A program made the position numbers and the translations under genes. From Flavobacteriales bacterium (GTDB lineage Bacteria > Bacteroidota > Bacteroidia > Flavobacteriales_F > PHOS-HE28), in assembly GCA_024640205.1 (NCBI GenBank), contig JAHEFL010000005.1, positions 1 to 15,084 of the forward strand: a DNA stretch of 15,084 nt, read 5' to 3'. Below, piece by piece: positions 6,948 to 15,084 of the stretch (its first letter is position 1; every line of letters begins with the position of its first letter). The notes below the pieces were generated by a model, which was not told the DNA's origin, ran no database searches, and saw nothing but the letters and a program-made list of their open reading frames with translations.

Positions 6948-9812
6948 TCAGTGTGCCTCCAGCCAGTTTTTCCCCACACCAATGTCAACAACAAGTGGAA
7001 CGTCCAATTCCAATGCGTTTTCCATCAGCTTCTTCACAATACCCTTTACGTGATCCAGCTCGGAGCGTTTCACATCGAACACCAATTCGTCATGGACTTG
7101 AAGCAACAGGCGACTTGCCAGGTCCTCCTTGCATAAGCGCTCGTGAATGCGCACCATGGCAAGCTTGATGATGTCCGCTGCGGTTCCCTGCATGGGGGCA
7201 TTGATGGCCACACGCTCAGCAGCCGACCGAACGGTCCCGTTGGCGTTTCGGATATCCGGCAAATACCGGCGGCGTCCCAGCATGGTCCGTATGTACCCGT
7301 GCTGCTGAGCGTAAGCGATCTGTTCATCCATGTACCCTCGCACACCAGGGAATTGGGCGAAGTAGTCATCGATGATCTGCTGCGCCTCGGAACGGGAGAT
7401 CCCCAGGTTCTGGCTCAAACCAAAGGCACCCTGGCCGTATGCGATCCCGAAGTTCACCGCCTTCGCTCGACCGCGCTGTTCACGCGTCACGTCGCCCAGG
7501 TCCACATTGAACACCTTGGCCGCTGTCGCCGCATGGATATCCAGCCCCTCTTTGAATGCGGCCTGCATGTTCTTATCCCCGCTCATGTGTGCGATCACGC
7601 GCAATTCGATCTGACTGTAGTCCGCGCTCATCAGCACATGATCTGCGTCGCGCGGAACGAAGGCCTTGCGTATCTCACGACCTTTTTCCGTACGGATCGG
7701 GATGTTCTGCAGATTGGGGTCCTCACTGCTCAGTCTACCCGTAGCTGCCACCGTTTGCCGATAATTCGTATGCACCCTGCCGGTTGCCTGATCCACCATG
7801 GTGGGCAGTGTATCCACGTATGTTCCTTTCAATTTGCGCAGGCTCCGGTAATCCAGGATCATCGGAACTACAGGATGGGCAGCAATCAGTCCGCTCAAGA
7901 CATCCTCACTGGTCCGGTATTGGCCCGTGCGCGTTCTCTTGGGGCTGTCCCCTCCGATCTTCAGGGTTTCGAAGAGCACGTCGCCGAGCTGCTTGGGCGA
8001 ATCGATGTTGAAATCGATCCCTCCACATGCCGTGCGTATGCTTTCCTGCAAGCGCAGGATGTCCGATGCCAGCTCCTCGCTGAAGCTGTTCAGTGCTTTC
8101 ACGTCCAACCGGATACCCTCCCTTTCCATGTCGGCAAGCACTTGCACCAATGGCATTTCCACATCGCGGAACAGTGATTCCAGTTCATCCGCCGGCAATT
8201 CCGGTTCAAGGTGCTTGTAGAGCCGCCAGGTGATATCCGCATCCTCTGCAGCGTATTCAGCTACCTCCTCCACAGGCACGTCCCGCATGTTCTTCTGGTT
8301 CTTTCCCTTGGGGCCGATCAACGCGGTGATGCTTACCGGCCTATACGCCAACAAGGTCTCCGCCATGTAATCCATACCATGTCGCAATTCCGGTTGCAAC
8401 AAGTAATGCGCGACCATGGTGTCGAACAAGGGGCCCCTCAAGCGAACCCCATGTGCAGCCAACACATGGAGATCGTACTTGATGTTCTGACCCACTTTCA
8501 GGATCTTCTCATCCTCCAGAACGGACCTGAAGCGCTCCAGGATCGCCAACGCTTCGGTACGGTCCGCTGGGATCGGAACATACCAGCCCGTACCCGCCTT
8601 CCAGCAGAAGCTGAGACCGACGAGTTCCGCATGTCGTTCGTCAAGCCCGGTGGTTTCCGTATCCACGGCGAATCCTCCGGAGCTGCCCAGGGCTGCGATC
8701 AGATCTTGATGAGCGGCCTCCGTATCCGCTATCCGATAATCATGCGGTGTGCTTTCAAGTGTGGCCAGCTCTGTGCTTCCTCCCTCTTCGGACCCTGGTG
8801 TTCCTTCCCCCTCTTCGGAGAACATGTTCATCTGGTCCACATCGCCTGACCTGGGTCTCGCCGCGGCAGCCGGTGCGTTCAATGTGGCCTCCACACCGAG
8901 GACGTTCTTCAGGAGATTACGGAACTCCAATTCACTGAACACTTCCTTGATCTTCTCCTCGTCAGGTGGATCCAGGTGGAGTGCAGTATGGTCGATATCC
9001 ACCGGTGCATCGATCAGGATGGTGGCCAGTTTCTTGGAGAAAAGCCCCTGTTCGCCGTGTTCGACCACGCGTTCCTTGAGCTTCCCTTTGAGTTCATCGG
9101 CCCGCTCGATCACCGCTTCCAGGCTTCCGAACTCCTGTACCAGCTTCATGGCTGTTTTCTCACCCACCCCCGGAATGCCTGGGATATTATCCACGGAATC
9201 GCCCATGAGGCCGAGGATGTCCTTCACCTGGTCGGTGCTTTTCAAGCCCCAGCGTGCGCATATCTCAGGAGGGCCCAAGATCTCAGGAGGGCTGCCGGAA
9301 CGACCGGGTTTGTACATCAGGATCCGATCGGTGACCAACTGCCCGAAATCTTTATCCGGTGTGACCATGTACGTCGTATAGCCCTCGGACTCGGCCTTTT
9401 TTGCCAGTGTGCCGATCACGTCATCCGCCTCGTACCCGTCACTTTCCAGAATGGGGATGTTGAACGCTTCGATGATGCGGCGGATGTATGGTATGTTGCT
9501 CCGGATATCATCCGGCATCTCCTCCCGATTTGCTTTGTACTCCACGTGCTCCAGATGCCGGTCCGTGGGCGCGGCAGTATCGAACACAACTGCGATGTGC
9601 GTGGGTTTTTCCCGCTTGATCAGGTCCAGGAGGGTCAACGTGAAGCCGAACGCGGCGCTGGTGTTCAACCTCCGACTATTGATGCGAGGTGCTTTGATGA
9701 AACTGAAATAGGCCCTGTAGATCAGCGCGAACGCATCAAGCAGGAACAGGCGCTTGTCCTGGTCGGTCGAATTTCCGTTGGTCGGTTCGGGACCTTTCAC
9801 TGGGTCGGACAT
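6948..9812 (-). CDS. polA: DNA polymerase I, with 5'-3' exonuclease, 3'-5' proofreading and polymerase domains
   Basis: Complete family A polymerase of 954 residues, used for Okazaki fragment processing and repair synthesis. The N-terminal 5'-3' exonuclease (about 20-305) shows LFLLDAFALIYRAYF, ESDGYEADDVIG, TPDKDFGQLV and the helix-hairpin-helix GDSVDNIPGIPGVGEKTA. An Ala/Glu/Gly-rich linker (about 310-350) follows. The 3'-5' exonuclease (about 355-545) keeps all metal ligands: Asp384 and Glu386 in VDTETTGLD, NIKYD (Asp447) and YAAED (Tyr520, Asp524), so proofreading should be active. The polymerase part has SADYSQIELR (motif A, Asp731), RGRAKAVNFGIAYGQ (motif B) and QVHDELVFD (motif C, Asp908, Glu909). 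The only Met before the exonuclease core is the first, so the start at 9812 is firm, giving an N-terminal tail of about 18 polar residues. Probably heads an operon with the lipoprotein and secreted protein genes. Confidence 0.98.
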   Translation of the reverse strand: MSDPVKGPEPTNGNSTDQDKRLFLLDAFALIYRAYFSFIKAPRINSRRLNTSAAFGFTLTLLDLIKREKPTHIAVVFDTAAPTDRHLEHVEYKANREEMPDDIRSNIPYIRRIIEAFNIPILESDGYEADDVIGTLAKKAESEGYTTYMVTPDKDFGQLVTDRILMYKPGRSGSPPEILGPPEICARWGLKSTDQVKDILGLMGDSVDNIPGIPGVGEKTAMKLVQEFGSLEAVIERADELKGKLKERVVEHGEQGLFSKKLATILIDAPVDIDHTALHLDPPDEEKIKEVFSELEFRNLLKNVLGVEATLNAPAAAARPRSGDVDQMNMFSEEGEGTPGSEEGGSTELATLESTPHDYRIADTEAAHQDLIAALGSSGGFAVDTETTGLDERHAELVGLSFCWKAGTGWYVPIPADRTEALAILERFRSVLEDEKILKVGQNIKYDLHVLAAHGVRLRGPLFDTMVAHYLLQPELRHGMDYMAETLLAYRPVSITALIGPKGKNQKNMRDVPVEEVAEYAAEDADITWRLYKHLEPELPADELESLFRDVEMPLVQVLADMEREGIRLDVKALNSFSEELASDILRLQESIRTACGGIDFNIDSPKQLGDVLFETLKIGGDSPKRTRTGQYRTSEDVLSGLIAAHPVVPMILDYRSLRKLKGTYVDTLPTMVDQATGRVHTNYRQTVAATGRLSSEDPNLQNIPIRTEKGREIRKAFVPRDADHVLMSADYSQIELRVIAHMSGDKNMQAAFKEGLDIHAATAAKVFNVDLGDVTREQRGRAKAVNFGIAYGQGAFGLSQNLGISRSEAQQIIDDYFAQFPGVRGYMDEQIAYAQQHGYIRTMLGRRRYLPDIRNANGTVRSAAERVAINAPMQGTAADIIKLAMVRIHERLCKEDLASRLLLQVHDELVFDVKRSELDHVKGIVKKLMENALELDVPLVVDIGVGKNWLEAH

Positions 9813-9879
9813 GCGGGCAAGTTAGTGCCGGAAAGATCCATGGTCGGCGCCGTGGTGACGCACCGAGCTGCGAGATCCA

Positions 9880-9900
9880 TGCAGGGGTCGGATCCCTGCG
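9880..9900 (-). terminator. Possible weak transcription-end hairpin after the CotH-kinase gene
   Basis: GCAGGG at 9881-9886 pairs with CCCTGC at 9894-9899, with one further G-T wobble pair and a 5-nt loop. It lies 12 bp after the stop of the CotH-kinase gene, the right place for a terminator, but no T run follows on the minus strand. The 98-bp gap up to polA otherwise shows nothing recognisable and must hold any separate polA promoter. Confidence 0.25.
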
Positions 9901-9911
9901 ATCGATCGTGA

Positions 9912-12900
9912 TCAGAGCTTCACGAAGGGGATGCGGACACCCTCTTGAACTTCGATGCGGATGACGTATGATCCGCTGGCCAGCGCGTTTACATCAAAGT
10001 GGGTAAGTTGACCCGTGATCCTTCCTTCGCCGACCAGACCACCAATAAGGTCATGGACCGTGAAGTTGGCCCCTGCCAGTTCCCTTTTAGTTCGGATCGT
10101 CAGCATACTCGATGTTGGATTGGGAAAGACGGAGGAACCATGGATCTGTTGACCAGAGATACCTGTGATGATCAACGTGTGGCAACCGGACATCCATGTG
10201 CAGCCATCCTCGGTAGCGATCACGGCATACGACCCTCCGGTCCACGGGGTGAAGAACTGCTCGTCAGCCCCGGGGATCGGGGCCATTCCCGCATTGCAAT
10301 CCACCCACTGGTAGCTATCCGCCAACGCGTTCGCGTACAATTCCACTCCGGCCATGGTCACCGAAGTGTCCGCTGTGAACAACTCGAGGTCCACTGCTAC
10401 CACCGCATCACATTCAATGGGATCACTGATGATCTGGAGGTAATTCCCCGGGAGGTCGTAGGTGACCCCTTCATAGGTGAAGTCTTCTCCAGGACACAGG
10501 GTCGCAGATACCAACGGAAGCGGTTGGCCGCTCAGCACGATATTATCGAAGCGATGATTCCCCCCTGTTCCGCCTGCATTGTTCCCGGAGAATCGTATTC
10601 GGAAAGCCAGATGAGGGTTGTTCCAAGTGGCTTGCTCACCGCTCAGGTCGAAGGATCTGATGGCATAATCCGAGGTCGCCAGCCAACCCGGCGGCAAGCT
10701 GTTCCAGACCTGTTGATCCGGATCCACCGTCCATGCCACGGCTTGTTGTTCCGCACCGTTTGGTGAGCGCATCGAAGCGAATGAAAGAACGAGCTCGCGA
10801 TAACCAACGGAAGGAACCGCGATGATCAATTCCCGCACATCACTCGGATCCCTTGCGCGCAAACCACGTCCTGCAATGATCCCGCTCAGAGCGTTCAGTT
10901 CAGAGCCTTCCTCGTCCACGGTAGGATCCATGTAACCATCACCGCTTCCCAAGTAGGTGATCCCCGCACCGGGCACCATGCTCAGTTCCGGAAGTACCTC
11001 GGTCAATGCACCATCCGGGAGGTCATTGAAGTGCCAGTAGTGAACCACCTCGCGAGAACAGATCTCCGTTTCACCGAAGACCGCTGTCAGTGACATAGCG
11101 GTTGCCAGGTCCACGATCAAGGTGGGCTCGGTGCTTGATAGATCACCTTCCCAATAGAGGAAAACCGCACCCGGATAGGCATGCGCTGACACGGTGATGG
11201 GGACCGAACCGAAATACTCCCCCTGCCAGGGATAAGGGTCGGCATCCACCCCGTGCGTGCTTTCCAGGATATCGATGGAGTTCACGCGAACGTAACCCCT
11301 TTCCGTATGGGAAACATCCAACGTAACACTGTGCTGCGCAGGCAATGAGAAATGCGTCATCATCTCCTGCCGGGCGTGATCAGGACGGTCCTGTGCATAG
11401 GTGTGGAGCACATCGATGTTATAGTCCCACACGCCGAAGGAACCGGGCCTTCCCACCCAACGTGCGAAATGCTCGTCCATGTCCGGCGCCATCAGATCCC
11501 TGTTCGCCTGTATGATACCGCTCGTCACTTGCGTGCGGTACGCGGTGTTCAACATGTCGGCGTGCCGGTTCACGAAGTTGTTCCGGAAATCCGAATTAAG
11601 AAGCAACCTGCGGAACAGCAAGGTGGACCAGGAACCGAAGCCGTTCCCGGAAGGGCTAATGGCCCACCCCAGGTAATCGAAACTGGCATCCCTGCCGCCA
11701 TAATAACCGAAACCGAAGTCCGTGTCATACATCATCCACCTCCACCTGCCATCGTGCGGATGCGGAGCCTCTGGGAGGTATTCCACATTACGCTTGCGAT
11801 ACATCTTCAGGTTGTTATGCGGCCAATCGGTATTGCCGATGAAGATGCAGGCCGATTGAAAGTCGATGAAGTCATCCACGTCCATCCTGGTCAGGACATC
11901 ATCGTAGATCGCATCCTCTGAAATATCTGAATTCGCCACCAGGTCGATCATGTCGAGGTAATGGTCCGCCGAACCCTCCACCACCGAAGCGTTGATCTCC
12001 AGAAGGTCCAGGTCCTGCTGCTCGATCCCGTATTTCCGTTCGATATAAAAGCGATCAAGTCGCTCGCGTACATGGTGGACACCCCAATACTCCCCATTGA
12101 TGAACAGGGAGATCGATCGCGCATCCTGCGTCGCAAAGCGCATATGCTCCACCATTTTCTGCATGCTGATATCACGCAGATTGGTATGTGTCTCATCATT
12201 CCCACCATTCCTGATCAGAAGGCGCTTGTACTTCTCATCGGTTTGATCCAGGAAAATGGGATAACCAAGGTCATTCTCCCCGTATTCACTTCGGAAATAC
12301 ATTTTCATCGACTTGCGTGGTCGCGCCAGCGTCCAATTGCCATGCATTCGGAAGCCTGCATCGATGACATGGTCCCGCGCATTCTGCTGCGGACCGAAGA
12401 GCTCCATGGTCAGGGGATACTCCGTGTCCCGATGGTAATTTGCGTCAGCCCCATCCCAGATCGCATTACCCGGGTTCGCAGATCGCCAGTCCTCAAAGTC
12501 GGATCCCGCGGTATACAGACCGTTCCCGTAGGCGAACATGTTCGCTTCATCCGTGGAAAGTGCGACAATTGGAAGTTCGTAAGGGTTCGAACCATCGGGC
12601 GTGATGAAATAGGTCTGCGTTGCGACCGGACTGGCGACATAATCTTCCTTGAACGCCCTGGCCTTGATGACCACGCCTTTTCGCACTGGCGTCACCGGCA
12701 TGAACGGGGCCGGATGATCCGCGGAAAAGGTCGTTGCCTTCATGCTCAGATCGTTGGGTCCGGAACCCGTGCCGTCGATCACGATCGATGCGACCTGGAC
12801 GAAGGAACGCATGGTGTCGCTCAATAAGGGACCGATTGGGTCGCCCGGATCCTCCGGGTACTGGTTCTTGTACTGAAAAGCCTCGCCCGCCACACGATCG

Positions 12901-13559
12901 GGACCCGGTACGGAGCCGTCGAGCGAGTAATAGATCGTCACACCGGGATCAGGGCTGGTAATGTCGATGGATATCGGTGCGACATGGAACCCGGACGGGA
13001 CCGAGAACTCCAGAGGTTGCAAATACCCAAGGATCCCCGTGCCGGATGCGTTCGTCGCCAATGGCGTCGGGGTATTGAAGAACACCCATGTCGCTCCGCC
13101 ATCAACATCCAGACCGTAGGACACATCCGTGGTCTGTGGACCGAAACTCATCGTGTCCACCAGGGTAATACCATTCGGTTCACGGATCTGCACGGACTCC
13201 CCTGCGGATGACAACGCGAAGCCAAGATGCGTGACACCTTGGACCGGCAGGCCACTGGCCCATAGCAGGAGATAGCCCCCGGCTGGAACGGTCAGTAAAG
13301 CGGGATCCCCCACCAGTTGATGCTTGAACGGAAGGGCCGGATCATCCGTGATGAAATGGCCCACCAGCACATAGGGCTCCGTTCCCGGATTGTACAACTC
13401 GATCCAATCTGGGTATGCTCCCGTCCCATCAGCGATCGTGGCGTCATTGGATGCCATGATCTCATTGACGTGGACGGCATGGGTAAGCTGTGCCTGTGCG
13501 CATAGCCCAAGCGACACGAGAGAGAGCGATAAGAACAGATATCGGCTTCGTTGGAACAT
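9912..13559 (-). CDS. Secreted multidomain CotH-kinase protein with lamin-tail module and T9SS type A sorting domain
   Basis: A 1215-residue exported protein. In order: signal peptide (1-23, core LFLSLSLVSLGLC, cleavage near AQA-Q); lamin-tail-like domain (about 28-140; VNEIMASND, DWIELYNPG); chitobiase C-terminal-like module (about 185-320; TIYYSLDGSVPG, VVIKARAFKEDYVAS); CotH kinase-like domain (about 325-735) with FRMHGNWT, ISLFINGEYWGVHHVRERLD, GNTDWPHNNLKMYR and RWRWMMYDTDFGFG, the Asp-bearing motifs of this protein-kinase-like fold; a bacterial repeat module (about 745-829); a beta-sandwich (about 838-1011) ending GNHRFDNIVLSG; a short beta region; and a type A T9SS C-terminal domain (about 1142-1215; FPNPTSSMLTI to ASGSYVIRI). 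It is expected at the surface or released. CotH from Bacillus phosphorylates spore-coat protein, but the target here is unknown. No obvious partner gene adjoins it. Confidence 0.93.
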   Translation of the reverse strand: MFQRSRYLFLSLSLVSLGLCAQAQLTHAVHVNEIMASNDATIADGTGAYPDWIELYNPGTEPYVLVGHFITDDPALPFKHQLVGDPALLTVPAGGYLLLWASGLPVQGVTHLGFALSSAGESVQIREPNGITLVDTMSFGPQTTDVSYGLDVDGGATWVFFNTPTPLATNASGTGILGYLQPLEFSVPSGFHVAPISIDITSPDPGVTIYYSLDGSVPGPDRVAGEAFQYKNQYPEDPGDPIGPLLSDTMRSFVQVASIVIDGTGSGPNDLSMKATTFSADHPAPFMPVTPVRKGVVIKARAFKEDYVASPVATQTYFITPDGSNPYELPIVALSTDEANMFAYGNGLYTAGSDFEDWRSANPGNAIWDGADANYHRDTEYPLTMELFGPQQNARDHVIDAGFRMHGNWTLARPRKSMKMYFRSEYGENDLGYPIFLDQTDEKYKRLLIRNGGNDETHTNLRDISMQKMVEHMRFATQDARSISLFINGEYWGVHHVRERLDRFYIERKYGIEQQDLDLLEINASVVEGSADHYLDMIDLVANSDISEDAIYDDVLTRMDVDDFIDFQSACIFIGNTDWPHNNLKMYRKRNVEYLPEAPHPHDGRWRWMMYDTDFGFGYYGGRDASFDYLGWAISPSGNGFGSWSTLLFRRLLLNSDFRNNFVNRHADMLNTAYRTQVTSGIIQANRDLMAPDMDEHFARWVGRPGSFGVWDYNIDVLHTYAQDRPDHARQEMMTHFSLPAQHSVTLDVSHTERGYVRVNSIDILESTHGVDADPYPWQGEYFGSVPITVSAHAYPGAVFLYWEGDLSSTEPTLIVDLATAMSLTAVFGETEICSREVVHYWHFNDLPDGALTEVLPELSMVPGAGITYLGSGDGYMDPTVDEEGSELNALSGIIAGRGLRARDPSDVRELIIAVPSVGYRELVLSFASMRSPNGAEQQAVAWTVDPDQQVWNSLPPGWLATSDYAIRSFDLSGEQATWNNPHLAFRIRFSGNNAGGTGGNHRFDNIVLSGQPLPLVSATLCPGEDFTYEGVTYDLPGNYLQIISDPIECDAVVAVDLELFTADTSVTMAGVELYANALADSYQWVDCNAGMAPIPGADEQFFTPWTGGSYAVIATEDGCTWMSGCHTLIITGISGQQIHGSSVFPNPTSSMLTIRTKRELAGANFTVHDLIGGLVGEGRITGQLTHFDVNALASGSYVIRIEVQEGVRIPFVKL

Positions 13560-13813
13560 GGATCAGGCTGGCATTCAGATATACGATACGTGATCGGTCG
13601 TAGATGCGCGCTGATCCATCATTCTCCGAATGGCATGGAGCCTGAGGACAATAGCGCACATGGATAGTAACCTTGCAAAACTAGGCCCTTGACCACGTAC
13701 GGTCCAATCGTGGGTCGGAGGTTCCGCACACCGGATGGTTGATGCCTGTGGATCCGAACCTTTCGCTCGTCAATGCATCTGTCTGATGCCGATCCCCTAT
13801 TTTGCCCTTGCCC
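13560..13813. promoter_or_regulatory. Divergent intergenic region between the CotH-kinase gene and the DUF7793-like gene
   Basis: This 254-bp gap separates two divergent genes, so it must hold a promoter for each. On the minus strand TATATCTG (13583-13576) is one mismatch from the Bacteroidota -7 consensus TAnnTTTG, but no -33 TTTG sits at the right distance. On the plus strand TATTTTG (13798-13804) is one base short of the consensus and too close to the ATG. GATCAG at 13561 and CTGATC at 13611 form a distant 6-bp inverted repeat of doubtful value. No RNA gene or convincing small ORF is seen. Confidence 0.4.
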
Positions 13814-14221
13814 ATGATGGAGAATGAGATGGTGGAAACGCGCCTTGCGTTGATCGCACGCAAGGCGAACGGACTGGTGGAGACACGATTCAAGGAGGAG
13901 GCCTTGATCGATGATGAAGGGATGCGTGAGAACATCCGGACACGGAGGCAATTGTGCGGGGAGAAACCGCATGCCTTGCTCACAGTGATCCCGTCGGATG
14001 TACAATTCGCAACCACCATCATGTCTCCGGACCTGATGCCCGATGAGGAGGACAGGGCCAAGATCAAGGCGATCGCTTTGGTGGCACCGGAAGGTATTCC
14101 GGGCATGATGGCACGGCTCTACTTCTCCTGCTTCCCTGCCGTTGCTGCCACGCGCATATTCTCCGACGAGGCCACCGCCATGATCTGGCTTGAACCTCAC
14201 CTCACGATCTCGGAGAACTGA
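13814..14221 (+). CDS. Small cytoplasmic protein of the DUF7793 / STAS-like family
   Basis: A 135-residue soluble protein without signal peptide or membrane segment. The pattern is an N-terminal strand pair (RLALIARKANGLVETRF), a helix rich in charged residues (DDEGMRENIRTRRQLCG), a core strand KPHALLTVIPSD, a second strand KIKAIALVAPEG and an end TRIFSDEATAMIWLEPHL. This order, especially the KPH-strand and the R-F-x-EA-WL ending, resembles small Bacteroidota proteins annotated as DUF7793 or STAS/SEC14-like, a fold related to anti-anti-sigma factors; their function is unknown to me. No conserved phosphorylatable Ser typical of anti-anti-sigma factors can be pinned down. The ATG at 13814 is preferred; TTG codons at 13802 and 13808 are less likely, and ATG 13817 is possible. 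It stands alone, divergent from the CotH gene and convergent with the dehydrogenase gene 18 bp away. Confidence 0.82.
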   Translation: MMENEMVETRLALIARKANGLVETRFKEEALIDDEGMRENIRTRRQLCGEKPHALLTVIPSDVQFATTIMSPDLMPDEEDRAKIKAIALVAPEGIPGMMARLYFSCFPAVAATRIFSDEATAMIWLEPHLTISEN

Positions 14222-14239
14222 TCACATTCCCACCGTATT

Positions 14240-15084
14240 CTATTTGAACGCCGGTATGCCGGTCACCTCCGCGCCTGTGATGAGTAAGTGAATGTCGTGG
14301 GTCCCTTCGTAGGTCACCACGCTCTCCAGGTTCATCATGTGGCGCATGATGGGGTATTCGTTGGTGATCCCCATGCCTCCCAGGATCTGCCGTGCTTCGC
14401 GGGCCACCGTCAGGGCGAGATGCACGTTGTTCCGTTTCGCCATGCTGATCTGCGCCGTGCTGGCACGCCCTTCGTTCCTGAGCACACCAAGACGCCAGGT
14501 GAGCAACTGTGCCTTCGTGATCTCCGTGATCATCTCGGCCAGTTTCTTCTGCGTTAGTTGGAATCCCCCGATCGGCTTGCCGAATTGGACGCGCTCCTTG
14601 CTGTAACGCAGGGCCGTGTCATAGCATTCCATGGCCACACCCAAGGTACCCCAGGCGATGCCATAGCGGGCGCTATCCAAACAGCCCAATGGAGCGCCAA
14701 GACCGCTCTTGTTCGGCAGGAGATTGGACTTCGGAACCTTCACCTTGTCAAATACGAGCTCCCCCGTGGGGCTGGCACGAAGACTTAGCTTCCCATGGGT
14801 GGTCGGTGTGGTGAATCCTTCCATTCCACGTTCCACGATGAGTCCGTGGATCCGGCCCTCGGTATTCTCAGCCTTTGCCCACACCACCGCAATATCCGCC
14901 AAGGGACTGTTGCTGATCCACATCTTCGCCCCGTTGAGGAGATAATGATCCCCCTTGTCCTGAAAGGTCGTGACCATGCCGCTCGGGTTGCTGCCATGGT
15001 CAGGTTCGGTCAGTCCGAAACACCCGATCTTGGTGCCGGCAGCCAACTGGGGCAACCATTTCTTCCGTTGCTCCTCGTTCCCAT
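14240..15084 (-). CDS. Acyl-CoA dehydrogenase, glutaryl-CoA dehydrogenase-like (5' partial)
   Basis: The C-terminal portion (281 codons) of an FAD-dependent acyl-CoA dehydrogenase. The frame is open to the right edge: codons before the TTG at 15055 read NEEQRKKWLPQLAAG, the usual family sequence, so the N-terminus lies outside the window. Visible signatures: GCFGLTEPDHGSNP (FAD/substrate loop), MWISNSPLADIAVVWA, GKLSLRASPTGELVFD, ARYGIAWGTLGVAMECYDTALRY, QLTQKKLAEMITEI, AREARQILGGMGI and TYEGTHDIHLLITG. The catalytic base is the Glu in TYEGTHDIH (codon 14306-14308). The SNSPLAD, KLSLRAS, RYGIAWG and YEGTHDIH combination is that of glutaryl-CoA dehydrogenase, which oxidises and decarboxylates glutaryl-CoA to crotonyl-CoA in lysine and tryptophan degradation. 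The Arg that decides glutaryl specificity lies in the missing part, so a plain short-chain acyl-CoA dehydrogenase remains possible. Confidence 0.93.
   Translation of the reverse strand, partial: GNEEQRKKWLPQLAAGTKIGCFGLTEPDHGSNPSGMVTTFQDKGDHYLLNGAKMWISNSPLADIAVVWAKAENTEGRIHGLIVERGMEGFTTPTTHGKLSLRASPTGELVFDKVKVPKSNLLPNKSGLGAPLGCLDSARYGIAWGTLGVAMECYDTALRYSKERVQFGKPIGGFQLTQKKLAEMITEITKAQLLTWRLGVLRNEGRASTAQISMAKRNNVHLALTVAREARQILGGMGITNEYPIMRHMMNLESVVTYEGTHDIHLLITGAEVTGIPAFK

Noticed and set aside
7143..8177. Plus-strand open frame of 344 codons opposite polA
   Set aside because: Lies wholly antisense to the polymerase domain of polA; its residues show no domain and it is explained by codon bias of the real gene.
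8976..9911. Plus-strand open frame of 311 codons opposite the polA 5' end
   Set aside because: Antisense shadow of the 5'-3' exonuclease region, no signal or family motif, runs out in the intergenic gap.
11961..12827. Plus-strand open frame of 288 codons opposite the CotH-kinase gene
   Set aside because: Antisense to a well-supported domain; composition is that of a reversed reading, without recognisable motifs.
13576..13583. TATATCTG on the minus strand as -7 promoter box of the CotH-kinase gene
   Set aside because: One mismatch to TAnnTTTG but no -33 partner at normal spacing and a very short leader; too weak for a separate call.
13619..14200. Minus-strand open frame of 193 codons opposite the DUF7793-like gene
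   Set aside because: The plus-strand protein has a coherent family pattern and start; the minus frame is His/Arg-rich and patternless and runs into intergenic sequence.
15053..15055. TTG as start codon of the acyl-CoA dehydrogenase
   Set aside because: Upstream codons read EEQRKKW, standard family sequence, so the gene continues beyond the window.

Overview
The window comes from a chromosome of the phylum Bacteroidota, most likely a moderately GC-rich flavobacterial lineage. Two independent marks support this. One protein ends in a gliding-motility-associated (type B) C-terminal sorting domain and another in a type A sorting domain, both signals of the type IX secretion system (T9SS), which is confined to this phylum. 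In addition, the start codons I checked lack clear Shine-Dalgarno sequences, as is usual in this group. Species cannot be named from sequence reading alone.

Layout. (1) Positions 1-3461, plus strand: the 3' part of a giant secreted, repeat-rich surface protein with Ig-like modules, a reelin-like module and a type B T9SS sorting domain. (2) Positions 3477-5416, minus strand: a two-gene operon in which a methionine/glutamine-type aminotransferase overlaps an omega-amidase by 13 nt; together they form a glutamine-driven transamination module. (3) A strong bidirectional hairpin terminator at 5471-5502. (4) Positions 5546-9812, minus strand: polA (complete DNA polymerase I with proofreading), then a conserved lipoprotein of unknown function, then a small secreted four-cysteine protein; close spacing suggests one operon. 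(5) Positions 9912-13559, minus strand: a large secreted multidomain CotH-kinase protein with a type A T9SS sorting domain. (6) A 254-bp divergent intergenic region, then a small plus-strand gene of a DUF7793/STAS-like family (13814-14221). (7) Positions 14240-15084, minus strand: most of a glutaryl-CoA dehydrogenase-like acyl-CoA dehydrogenase, cut by the window edge.

This is mainly ordinary core-genome content (replication/repair, amino-acid and acyl-CoA metabolism) interleaved with two large T9SS cargo proteins. I see no CRISPR array, insertion sequence, integrase, tRNA, rRNA or recognisable defence cassette. The least explained parts are the architecture of the type B adhesin (alternating two-class repeats and a reelin-like module nested in an Ig-like module), the two uncharacterised envelope proteins behind polA, and the secreted CotH kinase-like protein. 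No new system can be claimed from this window.
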